This document shows, in pieces, positions 1-4,921 of a stretch of DNA of 6,326 nt. Numbering within the stretch: the first letter of the stretch is position 1; every line of letters begins with the position of its first letter. The stretch comes from an uncultured Odoribacter sp. (GTDB lineage: Bacteria; Bacteroidota; Bacteroidia; Bacteroidales; Marinifilaceae), in contig CAMWQQ010000090.1 of NCBI GenBank assembly GCA_947176455.1, positions 1 to 6,326 on the forward strand, in the 5' to 3' direction. A program made the translations under genes and the position numbers. The notes below the pieces were generated by a model. That model made no database searches. It saw only the letters and a list, made by a program, of their open reading frames with translations, and was not told the origin of the DNA.

Positions 1-634
1 CCAGTTCACCGTTCACCTCAATCCTCAACGCCTGATACACTTTGGCAAGGTATTTCTTCTCCTTCGCTTTCGGAACGCAACAGGCAATCGCCTGCATAAA
101 TTCTTCCGAAGTCCTGATTTCTGCACCGCTTCTGGCTTTCACAATCGCATCCGCCAGACGACGGGCATTTTCCACCTCTCCGTAATCTTTGAAAATAGCC
201 GTCAATTGCTCCCCGTCATAAGTATTCAGCACCGTCGAAGCGGTCAATCGGCTTCTCCGGTTCATCCGCATATCCAGTTCCGCATCGAAACGAAAGGAAA
301 AGCCCCGGTCCGCCTCGTCAAATTCATGCGAGGAGACCCCCAGGTCCGCCAGAATCCCGTCCACCTCCTCATAACCGTAATAACGCACAAAGTTGCGCAG
401 ATACCTGAAATTGTGATTGACAAAAACAAAACGACTGTCATCCGGCACATTCTCTGCCGCATCCTCGTCCTGGTCGAAACCGAGCAAACGCCCGTCGGCA
501 TCCAGACGCCGAAGAATCTCCCCGGAATGTCCGCCCCCTCCAAATGTCAGGTCTAAATACACACCCCCCGTCCGGATATTCAAACCGGAAACCGACTCAT
601 CCAATAGCACGGGTGTATGATACACTGACATCAT
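1..634 (-). CDS. rsmH: 16S rRNA (cytosine-1402 N4)-methyltransferase RsmH (MraW), partial at the left edge
   Basis: RsmH uses S-adenosylmethionine to methylate N4 of C1402 in the decoding centre of 16S rRNA. Translating the minus strand from 634 gives about 211 residues of a protein usually near 300, so the C-terminal third lies outside the window. Family motifs appear in order: HTPVLLDE (residues 6-13), the SAM-binding LDLTFGGGGHS (27-37), GFDQD (52-56), ILADLGVSS (94-102), RGFSFRFDAELDMRM (110-124), and VYQALRIEVNGEL at the cut edge. Two adjacent in-frame ATGs (634 and 631) could both serve as start; AGG lies just upstream. The gene follows the mraZ stop by 16 nt, so the two are almost certainly cotranscribed as the start of the dcw cluster. 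Identity is secure. The reading frame is open to position 1 and has no stop in the window. Confidence 0.97.
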   Translation of the reverse strand, partial: MMSVYHTPVLLDESVSGLNIRTGGVYLDLTFGGGGHSGEILRRLDADGRLLGFDQDEDAAENVPDDSRFVFVNHNFRYLRNFVRYYGYEEVDGILADLGVSSHEFDEADRGFSFRFDAELDMRMNRRSRLTASTVLNTYDGEQLTAIFKDYGEVENARRLADAIVKARSGAEIRTSEEFMQAIACCVPKAKEKKYLAKVYQALRIEVNGEL

Positions 635-650
635 CCTATTCTTTAAAATA

Positions 651-1094
651 TCATTGTAAAATCTCTTCCGCCAGTTCACCCAACTTCCCAGGCGCCAAAG
701 CCACCCTGTCATAAGCCTCCGCATCCCATACCTGAATCAGGGTATCCTGGGCCGCCAAAACCATCTCTTTCTGTATGCCCGCCTCGTCCAACATCTTCCG
801 GGGCAACAGGATTCGTCCGTTCGCATCCATTTCCACCTCCTGCGTCCCCCGGCAAAACTCCCTCAAAAAAGCGACATGCTTGGCATTAAAACGGTTCAAG
901 CGCGACTGCAATCCCGACATCATCTTCTCCCACTCGTCTTTCGGATACATGTCGATGCACTTCTCGAATACATTCCTGCGCAGGACAAAAAACGACTGTT
1001 GCGATGCCGTCATCACCTTCCGGAAAGAAGACGGCACGACAACACGACATTTGCTGTCAGCCTTGCATGTATAATCCCCGACAAAAGAAGCCAT
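651..1094 (-). CDS. mraZ: Transcriptional regulator MraZ, first gene of the dcw cluster
   Basis: MraZ is a ring-forming DNA-binding protein with two AbrB/SpoVT-like halves that controls its own division and cell-wall operon. The 147-residue product is full length. The first half carries the signature at residues 13-21 (D-S-K-C-R-V-V-V-P) and the second at 90-98 (D-A-N-G-R-I-L-L-P). In the first copy the glycine normally found in the D-x-K-G-R turn is cysteine (C16), while the second copy is canonical. The start at 1094 gives the expected N-terminus (FVGDYTCKAD). The gene lies 16 nt upstream of rsmH on the same strand. Upstream on the minus strand are a TATATTTG box and three phased GTGG-type boxes that fit autoregulation. 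Family assignment is secure. Whether this homologue activates or represses cannot be read from the sequence. Confidence 0.96.
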   Translation of the reverse strand: MASFVGDYTCKADSKCRVVVPSSFRKVMTASQQSFFVLRRNVFEKCIDMYPKDEWEKMMSGLQSRLNRFNAKHVAFLREFCRGTQEVEMDANGRILLPRKMLDEAGIQKEMVLAAQDTLIQVWDAEAYDRVALAPGKLGELAEEILQ

Positions 1095-1165
1095 AGCCTA
1101 TCTCTGTTTTTATTCATTTTTCCGAACAAATCCGCATTACCAACTGTCATACAAATAGTTAACAA

Positions 1166-1173
1166 CAAATATA
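1166..1173 (-). promoter_or_regulatory. Candidate Bacteroidetes -7 box for the mraZ operon
   Basis: On the minus strand this reads TATATTTG, an exact match to the Bacteroidetes primary sigma -7 consensus TAnnTTTG. It would place the transcript start near 1160 and give mraZ a leader of about 65 nt. No clear TTTG is seen at the expected -33 distance. A weaker alternative (TAATTTTA on the minus strand, near 1205-1215) lies closer to the MraZ boxes, so the assignment is tentative. Confidence 0.4.
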
Positions 1174-1221
1174 CAGTCCCGGCAACCAGACAGATTTCGG
1201 TGAGGTAAAATTAATAAAATT

Positions 1222-1251
1222 TTCCCACTTTCTACCACTTTGTCCCACTTT
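1222..1251 (-). promoter_or_regulatory. Putative MraZ operator: three AAAGTGG boxes at 10-bp spacing
   Basis: Read on the minus strand, three consecutive 10-mers are AAAGTGGGAC, AAAGTGGTAG and AAAGTGGGAA. The shared core AAAGTGG recurs exactly every helical turn. MraZ is known to bind tandem boxes of this type upstream of its own gene: TGGGN with 5-nt spacers in E. coli, and AAAGTG(T/G) with 3-nt spacers in Mycoplasma. The repeat lies about 130-155 nt upstream of mraZ on the coding strand, and upstream of the TATATTTG box. That spacing would suit an activator site if that box is the promoter, or a repressor site if a promoter overlaps the boxes. Confidence 0.75.
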
Positions 1252-1279
1252 TTTATAAAAATAATCATAAATTCATTCA

Positions 1280-1327
1280 TGAAGTGTCCCCAAAAAGTTT
1301 TGTGTCCAACTTTTGGGGTACAGTTCA
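1280..1327. mobile_element. 48-bp near-palindrome resembling two facing IS3/IS150-type terminal repeats
   Basis: Reading inward from each side gives TGAAGTGTCCCCAAAAAGTT on the plus strand and TGAACTGTACCCCAAAAGTT on the minus strand. They match apart from one substitution and two single-base indels, and are separated by only a few bases. The second arm, continuing with GGACA, resembles the ends of IS150-group elements of the IS3 family as I remember them. There is no transposase between the arms. The best reading is an internally deleted insertion sequence or a minimal non-autonomous element. Flanks (ATTCA and ATTAA) do not form a clean target duplication. It interrupts the 3' end of a YciI-like remnant and sits 28 bp from the mraZ boxes. 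Independent origin as a transcription terminator hairpin is possible. Confidence 0.5.
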
Positions 1328-1485
1328 ATTAAACTGATATGGATATTAAACGGGTCCTGTGCGAAAATGGTGTCCACCGCCGAGCGGCTCTCACCCCTCA
1401 TCATAATCACGCCGTCAATGCGGGGAGTCTGCGGGCCCGATGATAACTGTACTGTATTCCCAGCGTCTAAGATGTAAGAAAATTT
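1318..1485 (-). pseudogene. YciI-like (YCII domain) gene remnant, C-terminal half only
   Basis: Minus-strand translation directly behind the monophosphatase stop codon gives a 56-residue segment that includes LSSGPQTPRIDGVIMM, then RGESRSAVDTIFAQDPFN and HISLIELYP. The SGPQ-PR-GGxI block, the E-S-R-x-x-V stretch and the A-Q-D-P-F motif are typical of the C-terminal part of YCII-domain proteins, small alpha/beta proteins of mostly unknown substrate. About 35-40 N-terminal residues, including the usual start and the first strand, are missing. The 3' end runs into the IS-like palindrome and the frame closes at 1273-1275. The frame is continuous with the upstream monophosphatase frame apart from the TAG at 1486-1488. 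I infer a decayed gene joined there by deletion. Family assignment is from motif memory. Confidence 0.7.
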
Positions 1486-2295
1486 CTATTTGTCTGGAGA
1501 GAGGACTTCTTTTATTGCTGAATAGAGATTGGGATTTGAAGCGAGTATGCTATGATTTCGGTTGGTACGGATAGCCTCTATAAGGACACCAGATTCAGTA
1601 GCAACAAGTTGACCGGCAGATACATCCCAGCGATTCAGATTCAATTCCCAGTAAGCATCGAAGAATCCCGCTGCTGTATAACAGAGGTCTATTGCAGCAG
1701 ACCCCATTCGTCTTATACCACGTACACGTAACGCCATGCGGCATATCTCGGCAAGATTGTTGTCGGGGTTGTCATTCCTGTCATATGGCATCCCTGTTGC
1801 CACAACTGCTTTTGACAGCTCCGATTTGTCGGAACAATGGATAGGATTACCATTTAACCATGCACCCATGCCCTTGACTGCATAGAAACATTCGCCGAGA
1901 TACGGAGCATAGACCACTCCAAGTATCGTTTCTTTGTTACGTTCCAATGCAATCGAAACACAGAAAGCGGGTAAACCCATTGCAAAATTAGTAGTCCCAT
2001 CCAATGGGTCGACAACCCAACGCCATTCCCGGCTTTCGTGATCTCTGCCTGATTCTTCAGAGATAGTACCATGTGAGGGAAAATGCTGGTGTATGAAAGA
2101 GAGAATGGAGGCTTCCGATTCTTTGTCGGCAATTGTCACTACATCACTGTCATTCAGTTTGGTTGATTGTTCGAGATCTGCCTTACGGAAGTATTCCATG
2201 TGTATGTTTCCAGCTTTTTCCGCCATCGTGAAAGCTGCGGTCAGTAACACACGATACTCATCAGGGATGTTGGGAAGAAATTGTGTTAAATTCAT
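1486..2295 (-). CDS. Inositol monophosphatase family protein (Mg2+-dependent sugar/nucleotide phosphatase)
   Basis: This is a complete 269-residue member of the IMPase fold, which removes phosphate from small molecules such as inositol-1-phosphate, histidinol phosphate or 3'-phosphonucleotides using Mg2+. All metal-site motifs are present: DVVTIAD (51-57), I-S-E-E-S (78-82, metal ligand E80), DPLDGTTNF (96-104, ligands D96 and D99) and WDVSAGQLVATESG (223-236, ligand D224). The length and the C-terminal L-A-S-N-P motif are normal for the SuhB-like branch, so the TAG at 1486 is a natural end. The exact substrate cannot be assigned. The gene is transcribed away from the DUF1016 nuclease gene and towards mraZ, stands alone, and has weaker C/G third-position preference than mraZ/rsmH, which suggests separate acquisition. 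The start at 2295 is the only ATG giving the full N-terminal helix. No strong promoter box was found close upstream. Confidence 0.93.
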   Translation of the reverse strand: MNLTQFLPNIPDEYRVLLTAAFTMAEKAGNIHMEYFRKADLEQSTKLNDSDVVTIADKESEASILSFIHQHFPSHGTISEESGRDHESREWRWVVDPLDGTTNFAMGLPAFCVSIALERNKETILGVVYAPYLGECFYAVKGMGAWLNGNPIHCSDKSELSKAVVATGMPYDRNDNPDNNLAEICRMALRVRGIRRMGSAAIDLCYTAAGFFDAYWELNLNRWDVSAGQLVATESGVLIEAIRTNRNHSILASNPNLYSAIKEVLSPDK

Positions 2296-2360
2296 AAAGG
2301 ATTGTTTTTATGCGTCCGTCAGCTCGAAATGGCGCAGATAACAAAAGGAAACGTGAGCCA

Positions 2361-2506
2361 ACTATGCCACGTCGTAATTGGAGGTCGTAGGATAACCTTT
2401 TGCACAGATGTAACAATAGCAGCCCACGCTATACGCATGAGAACCACTATGCTATCCTTGTGCCGTTGAAAATTTCCTACGTTTCCAATTACAAGATAGG
2501 CATAAC
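2361..2506. repeat. Imperfect long inverted repeat in the divergent intergenic region
   Basis: The left arm (about 2361-2401) and the reverse complement of the right arm (about 2467-2506) share three ordered blocks: TATGCC, GTAATTGGA and CGTAGGA, then T-rich sequence, with spacers differing by one base. A further GGAAACGT at 2348-2355 matches part of the right arm's complement. About 65 bases separate the arms, and they contain a small ATAGC/GCTAT inverted repeat. The 324-nt region 2296-2619 otherwise holds no convincing gene. The repeat could be the ends of a small mobile or invertible segment or a long RNA hairpin. I cannot tell which. Confidence 0.55.
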
Positions 2507-2630
2507 GCTTCTTATTTTTTCAATATGTCGTGGACTGACATTAGTCAATCCAAATGCAAATTTAGTCATAATATTTGGGATTCAGGGCGTTATTGGCATT
2601 TTTTTATTAATTTTGTATTATGAAAACTGA
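2400..2630 (+). CDS. Possible small two-helix membrane protein, doubtful
   Basis: This 76-codon frame ends in a TGA that overlaps the first bases of the DUF1016 gene. Its first ~30 residues lie inside the inverted repeat and look non-biological. Residues about 33-50 and 54-73 are two hydrophobic stretches (IGITLLIFSICRGLTLV and LVIIFGIQGVIGIFLLILYY) joined by a short polar loop, which would make a helical hairpin. No ribosome binding site is seen before the ATG, and the hydrophobicity may simply reflect T-rich DNA. I do not recognise a family. The tight overlap with the next gene is the only argument for translation. It may also be the tail of a degraded membrane gene. Confidence 0.2.
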   Translation: MHRCNNSSPRYTHENHYAILVPLKISYVSNYKIGITLLIFSICRGLTLVNPNANLVIIFGIQGVIGIFLLILYYEN

Positions 2631-3762
2631 AATTGATACCCATAGCCTTCCGGATGGCTATATTGAATGGCGCAATAAAATAGAAAATCTCATTGAGAAA
2701 GCAAAACTCAATGCGGCTATTCATGTGAATACCGATATGCTTTCATTATATTGGAGCATCGGTAGTGACATCATCCGAAAGAAAAAAGAACTTGGCTGGG
2801 GAGCGCAAGTAATCGAACAATTATCCGTGGATTTAACCCGCAAATTTCCTGAAGACAAGGGCTACTCAGTGAGAAATCTACATTATATGAGGCGGTTCGC
2901 TGAGAATTATCCTAATTTCCCAATTCTGCAAGTGGCACTTGCAGAATTTAAGGATCTGCCAATTTCGCAAGCGGCACTTGCAGAATTGGCGGACGGGAAG
3001 GATTACGTGGATGTTCCCCTGACAACCATAAGCTGGTATCATCACATCTCCATGCTCCCCAAAATCAAGAGCGACGCGGAACGTGCTTTCTATATCCTTG
3101 AAACGACCCGTAACGGGTGGAGCCGGGATGTTATGGTCTCAAAAATAAACAGCGGCTATATGAATGCCGTAGGTAGAGCCATCACAAATTTTTCACGAAC
3201 CCTACCAGATTATCAGTCGGATCTTGCTCAGTACGCTTTCAAAGACCCATATAATTTCAGCTTCATAGGCACGATGGCCTTGCAGCATGAGCGTGACATT
3301 GAAAACCGTCTTGCCGAGCGCATGACAGAATTTCTGCTTGAATTAGGACATGGATTCGCCTATGTCGGCAGACAGTATAATGTTGTGGTTGACGGTGATG
3401 ACTATTACATTGATATTCTGATGTATCACTTGAAACTGCATTGCTACGTGGTGGTCGAGTTGAAGGCTGTTGAGTTTATCCCTGAGTTTGTAAGCAAACT
3501 TAATTTCTATATCTCAGCCGTCGACGAGTATGTGAAAGCGCCGGAAGACAAGCCTACGATCGGCCTCTTACTTTGTCGCAACAAAAGCAATAAAAAGGCT
3601 GAGTTTGCTCTGAGGGGAATAACCCAACCGATGGGTATAGCCCAATACGAAACTGAAAAGCTTTTCAACGATGTAGCGTCGGCACTTCCTACCATTGCGG
3701 AGATTGAAGATGAGTTGACTAATGACAATGACCGAGATAATGGCGGAAAAGATGACACATAG
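2620..3762 (+). CDS. DUF1016 / YhcG-type PD-(D/E)XK nuclease
   Basis: A complete 380-residue protein of the YhcG family. Residues about 17-100 form the DUF1016 N-terminal region, with the characteristic L-Y-W-S-I-G, W-G-A-Q-V-I-E-Q-L and R-N-L-H-Y-M-R-R-F segments. Residues about 210-355 form a PD-(D/E)XK nuclease-like domain with D265 in Y-Y-I-D-I-L and the E280-L-K282 pair in V-V-V-E-L-K-A, so the catalytic core looks intact. Between them, residues 101-126 are two 13-residue tandem units (PILQVALAEFKDL and PISQAALAELADG) preceding the conserved I-S-W-Y-H-H. Family members often occur near type I restriction genes in Bacteroidetes, but none is visible here. Their target is not established, and a role in defence or DNA processing is inference. 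The last codons overlap the downstream broken gene, and the whole gene is bracketed by a 14-bp direct repeat. Base composition is more AT-rich than the flanking conserved blocks. Confidence 0.9.
   Translation: MKTEIDTHSLPDGYIEWRNKIENLIEKAKLNAAIHVNTDMLSLYWSIGSDIIRKKKELGWGAQVIEQLSVDLTRKFPEDKGYSVRNLHYMRRFAENYPNFPILQVALAEFKDLPISQAALAELADGKDYVDVPLTTISWYHHISMLPKIKSDAERAFYILETTRNGWSRDVMVSKINSGYMNAVGRAITNFSRTLPDYQSDLAQYAFKDPYNFSFIGTMALQHERDIENRLAERMTEFLLELGHGFAYVGRQYNVVVDGDDYYIDILMYHLKLHCYVVVELKAVEFIPEFVSKLNFYISAVDEYVKAPEDKPTIGLLLCRNKSNKKAEFALRGITQPMGIAQYETEKLFNDVASALPTIAEIEDELTNDNDRDNGGKDDT
2641..2654 (+). repeat. Direct repeat CATAGCCTTCCGGA, left copy (5' end of the nuclease gene)
   Basis: This 14-bp sequence recurs exactly at 3758-3771, and the match extends to 16 of 17 bases leftward. 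Here it encodes H-S-L-P-D within the N-terminal THSLP of the DUF1016 protein. The distance between copies is 1117 bp, almost exactly the length of the nuclease gene. Confidence 0.8.
2922..2989 (+). repeat. Tandem 39-nt palindromic repeat inside the nuclease gene
   Basis: The first unit is a perfect palindrome at 2922-2948: arms AATTCTGCAAGTG and CACTTGCAGAATT around G2935. The second, at 2959-2989 centred on G2974, keeps the right arm exactly and has a few changes in the left arm. The centres are 39 nt apart, which equals 13 codons, so the duplication keeps the frame and yields the two units at residues 101-126. A third, diverged unit (DYVDVPLTTISW) follows in the protein. Confidence 0.85.
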
Positions 3763-4152
3763 CCTTCCGGAACGACTAAAAGAAGTCAATTCTATTCTTG
3801 ACACTTGTTTAGGCTATCAAATGCCTTTTGATCGGGCAAATGTTATTGCTCAATTCTATTACGACTATCAGGACACTAATGTTATTATCAAACCATAGCG
3901 CTCCTTAATAAAATAGGAAGGCTTAACCGAATAGATTTCAAGGAAATCGCCAACGCCCATTCCAAGCAATATTATTCCAGATTTCAGGAAGCTTCGGAAA
4001 ACCTTAATCCTTATTGGAAAAAGTAGAGTGAGCTTAATAACCGCCTTGACTACCTCCCTCTCGGATCAAAGGAGTATACCCAAACCAAAAAAGAGTGCGA
4101 GAAAGCAAAGCATGAACACGACGCACGGCAGATTGAGGTCAAAAGACTATAA
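3722..4152 (+). pseudogene. Unrecognised gene broken by one frameshift and one internal stop
   Basis: An open frame starts inside the end of the nuclease gene (ATGs at 3722, 3728, 3740, 3752) and reads MTHSLPERLKEVNSILDT, then ANVIAQFYYDYQDTNVI, before a TAG at 3896-3898. Shifting by one base between 3880 and 3898 restores a long frame: TIALLNKIGRLNRIDF, then FKEIANAHSKQYYSRFQEA and ENLNPYWKK. This hits TAG at 4024-4026 and then continues in the same frame with SELNNRLDYLPLGSKEYTQ, KKECEKAKHEHDARQIEVKRL, to TAA at 4150-4152. The continuity of charged, helix-forming sequence across both lesions argues for a decayed protein of about 140 residues, partly coiled-coil in its C-terminus. I do not recognise the family. 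The 11-41 nt overlap with the nuclease gene suggests a former operon or an insertion junction. Confidence 0.7.
3758..3771 (+). repeat. Direct repeat CATAGCCTTCCGGA, right copy (3' end of the nuclease gene)
   Basis: Exact copy of 2641-2654. It contains the last two bases of the nuclease stop codon and, in another frame, encodes H-S-L-P-E of the downstream broken gene. Recombination between the copies would delete the nuclease and join MKTEIDTHSLP in frame to ERLKEVNSIL of the broken gene. Confidence 0.8.
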
Positions 4153-4179
4153 GGGAGAAAAATTCCCCTCAAATTATAT

Positions 4180-4187
4180 TACATTTG
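4180..4187 (+). promoter_or_regulatory. Candidate -7 box for the sigma factor gene
   Basis: TACATTTG matches the Bacteroidetes TAnnTTTG consensus exactly and lies 40 nt before the sigma factor ATG, predicting a leader of about 30 nt. It falls between the decayed gene and the sigma gene, where a promoter is needed. No convincing -33 TTTG is seen, which lowers confidence. Confidence 0.4.
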
Positions 4188-4227
4188 TCCCGAAAAAACA
4201 ATTTCACATTCTCCAAACGACAACGAT

Positions 4228-4800
4228 ATGGGAAATGACCAAGACTTACTTCGTCTTGCCGAAATGATAAAAGCTCATGACATTCAAGCATTTCGTGAGC
4301 TTTACATGCGTTACATGCCCATATTGCAGGCTTTCGCTTTCCGGTACACTTACAATTCCGAAATTGCCAAGGACCTAGTGCACGACGCCTTTATATGGAT
4401 ATGGAAGCACCCGGAAAAAATAGATACGCAACGCAACATCGTGCATTTCCTGCACATCATGGTACAAAACAATTGCCTGAATCACCTCCGGTCTCTCCGC
4501 ATCCAAGACAGTCATGACGAGAAACTAGCCGAAGCGTTGCTGTTTTCTTCCAGCACCCCCTTCATCGACGAAATGGACGACCGGCAACAGCAAGTCATGC
4601 AGAAACTTCATTCCGCACTGGCACTCCTGTCTCCGAAAAGTCACGAGATGCTGTTGCTACACGTGGTCGACGGCTTAAAAATCAAACAAATCGCCGAAAA
4701 ATTCGGCATTGAGGAATCCAGCGTAAAAACCCACATCAAACGAGCAATGAAACTATTGAGAGAAAAATTATCCGCCTTCTTTTTGATTTATTTTTTCTAA
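4228..4800 (+). CDS. ECF-type RNA polymerase sigma factor (Bacteroidetes FecI-like group)
   Basis: A 190-residue sigma-70 family factor reduced to regions 2 and 4. Region 2 spans about residues 18-90, with AFRELYMRYM and the core-binding KDLVHDAFIWIWK segment (48-60). Region 4 spans about 125-181, with LLSPKSHEMLLLHVVDGLK and the helix-turn-helix IKQIAEKFGIEESSVKTHIK (152-171) that reads the -35 element. There is no region 1 or 3. The last residues (FFLIYFF) are unusually hydrophobic and are encoded by a T-rich run that continues past the stop. The gene is followed after 121 nt by its probable anti-sigma partner on the same strand, then by a receptor gene, the standard order for Bacteroidetes nutrient-uptake loci. 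Its activity is expected to be held by the FecR protein at the inner membrane. The ATG at 4228 gives a normal N-terminus. Confidence 0.95.
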   Translation: MGNDQDLLRLAEMIKAHDIQAFRELYMRYMPILQAFAFRYTYNSEIAKDLVHDAFIWIWKHPEKIDTQRNIVHFLHIMVQNNCLNHLRSLRIQDSHDEKLAEALLFSSSTPFIDEMDDRQQQVMQKLHSALALLSPKSHEMLLLHVVDGLKIKQIAEKFGIEESSVKTHIKRAMKLLREKLSAFFLIYFF

Positions 4801-4858
4801 TTTTTAAAAAATGCTGTCCCCCATTTTGGGAGTTCATGTTTATAAAATACAAGCGCAA

Positions 4859-4902
4859 CATACGGACATCCAATGCCCGCGAGCTGCGGGGCAAACCGTA
4901 TG
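4859..4902 (+). promoter_or_regulatory. Two-tier hairpin in the leader of the anti-sigma gene
   Basis: An outer stem CATACGG (4859-4865) pairs with CCGTATG (4896-4902) and encloses an inner stem CCCGC (4876-4880) with GCGGG (4886-4890) and loop GAGCT. The structure ends 19 nt before the ATG at 4922. A weaker TCCC/GGGA pair lies upstream at 4817-4831. It may tune relative expression of sigma and anti-sigma or mark an operator. No T-run follows, so it is not a classical terminator. Confidence 0.45.
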
Positions 4903-4921
4903 GCGTCATAAATAATTGATT

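Noticed and set aside
206..620. Plus-strand frames over the rsmH 5' half
   Set aside because: They lie opposite the unmistakable RsmH reading frame, which itself is open to the window edge.
1137..1328. 63-codon minus-strand frame
   Set aside because: It runs through the IS-like palindrome, the MraZ boxes and the candidate promoter, and its translation looks like non-coding sequence.
2400..2520. tRNA-like or integron attC-like fold in the inverted-repeat region
   Set aside because: No cloverleaf, no CCA end or anticodon arm, and no attC core motifs could be matched.
2608..2615. TAATTTTG, a perfect -7 consensus just before the nuclease ATG
   Set aside because: It would put the transcript start inside the start codon and no -33 element is visible. 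The stretch is T-rich, so chance is likely.
4153..4167. GGGA/TCCC hairpin after the decayed gene, possible terminator
   Set aside because: Only four base pairs and no following T-run.
4028..4267. 79-codon plus-strand frame before the sigma gene
   Set aside because: It is a shadow of the decayed gene in another frame and overlaps the sigma factor start and promoter.
4916..4921. Alternative TTG start for the anti-sigma gene
   Set aside because: The ATG two codons later gives a standard N-terminus. TTG starts are rare and nothing favours this one.
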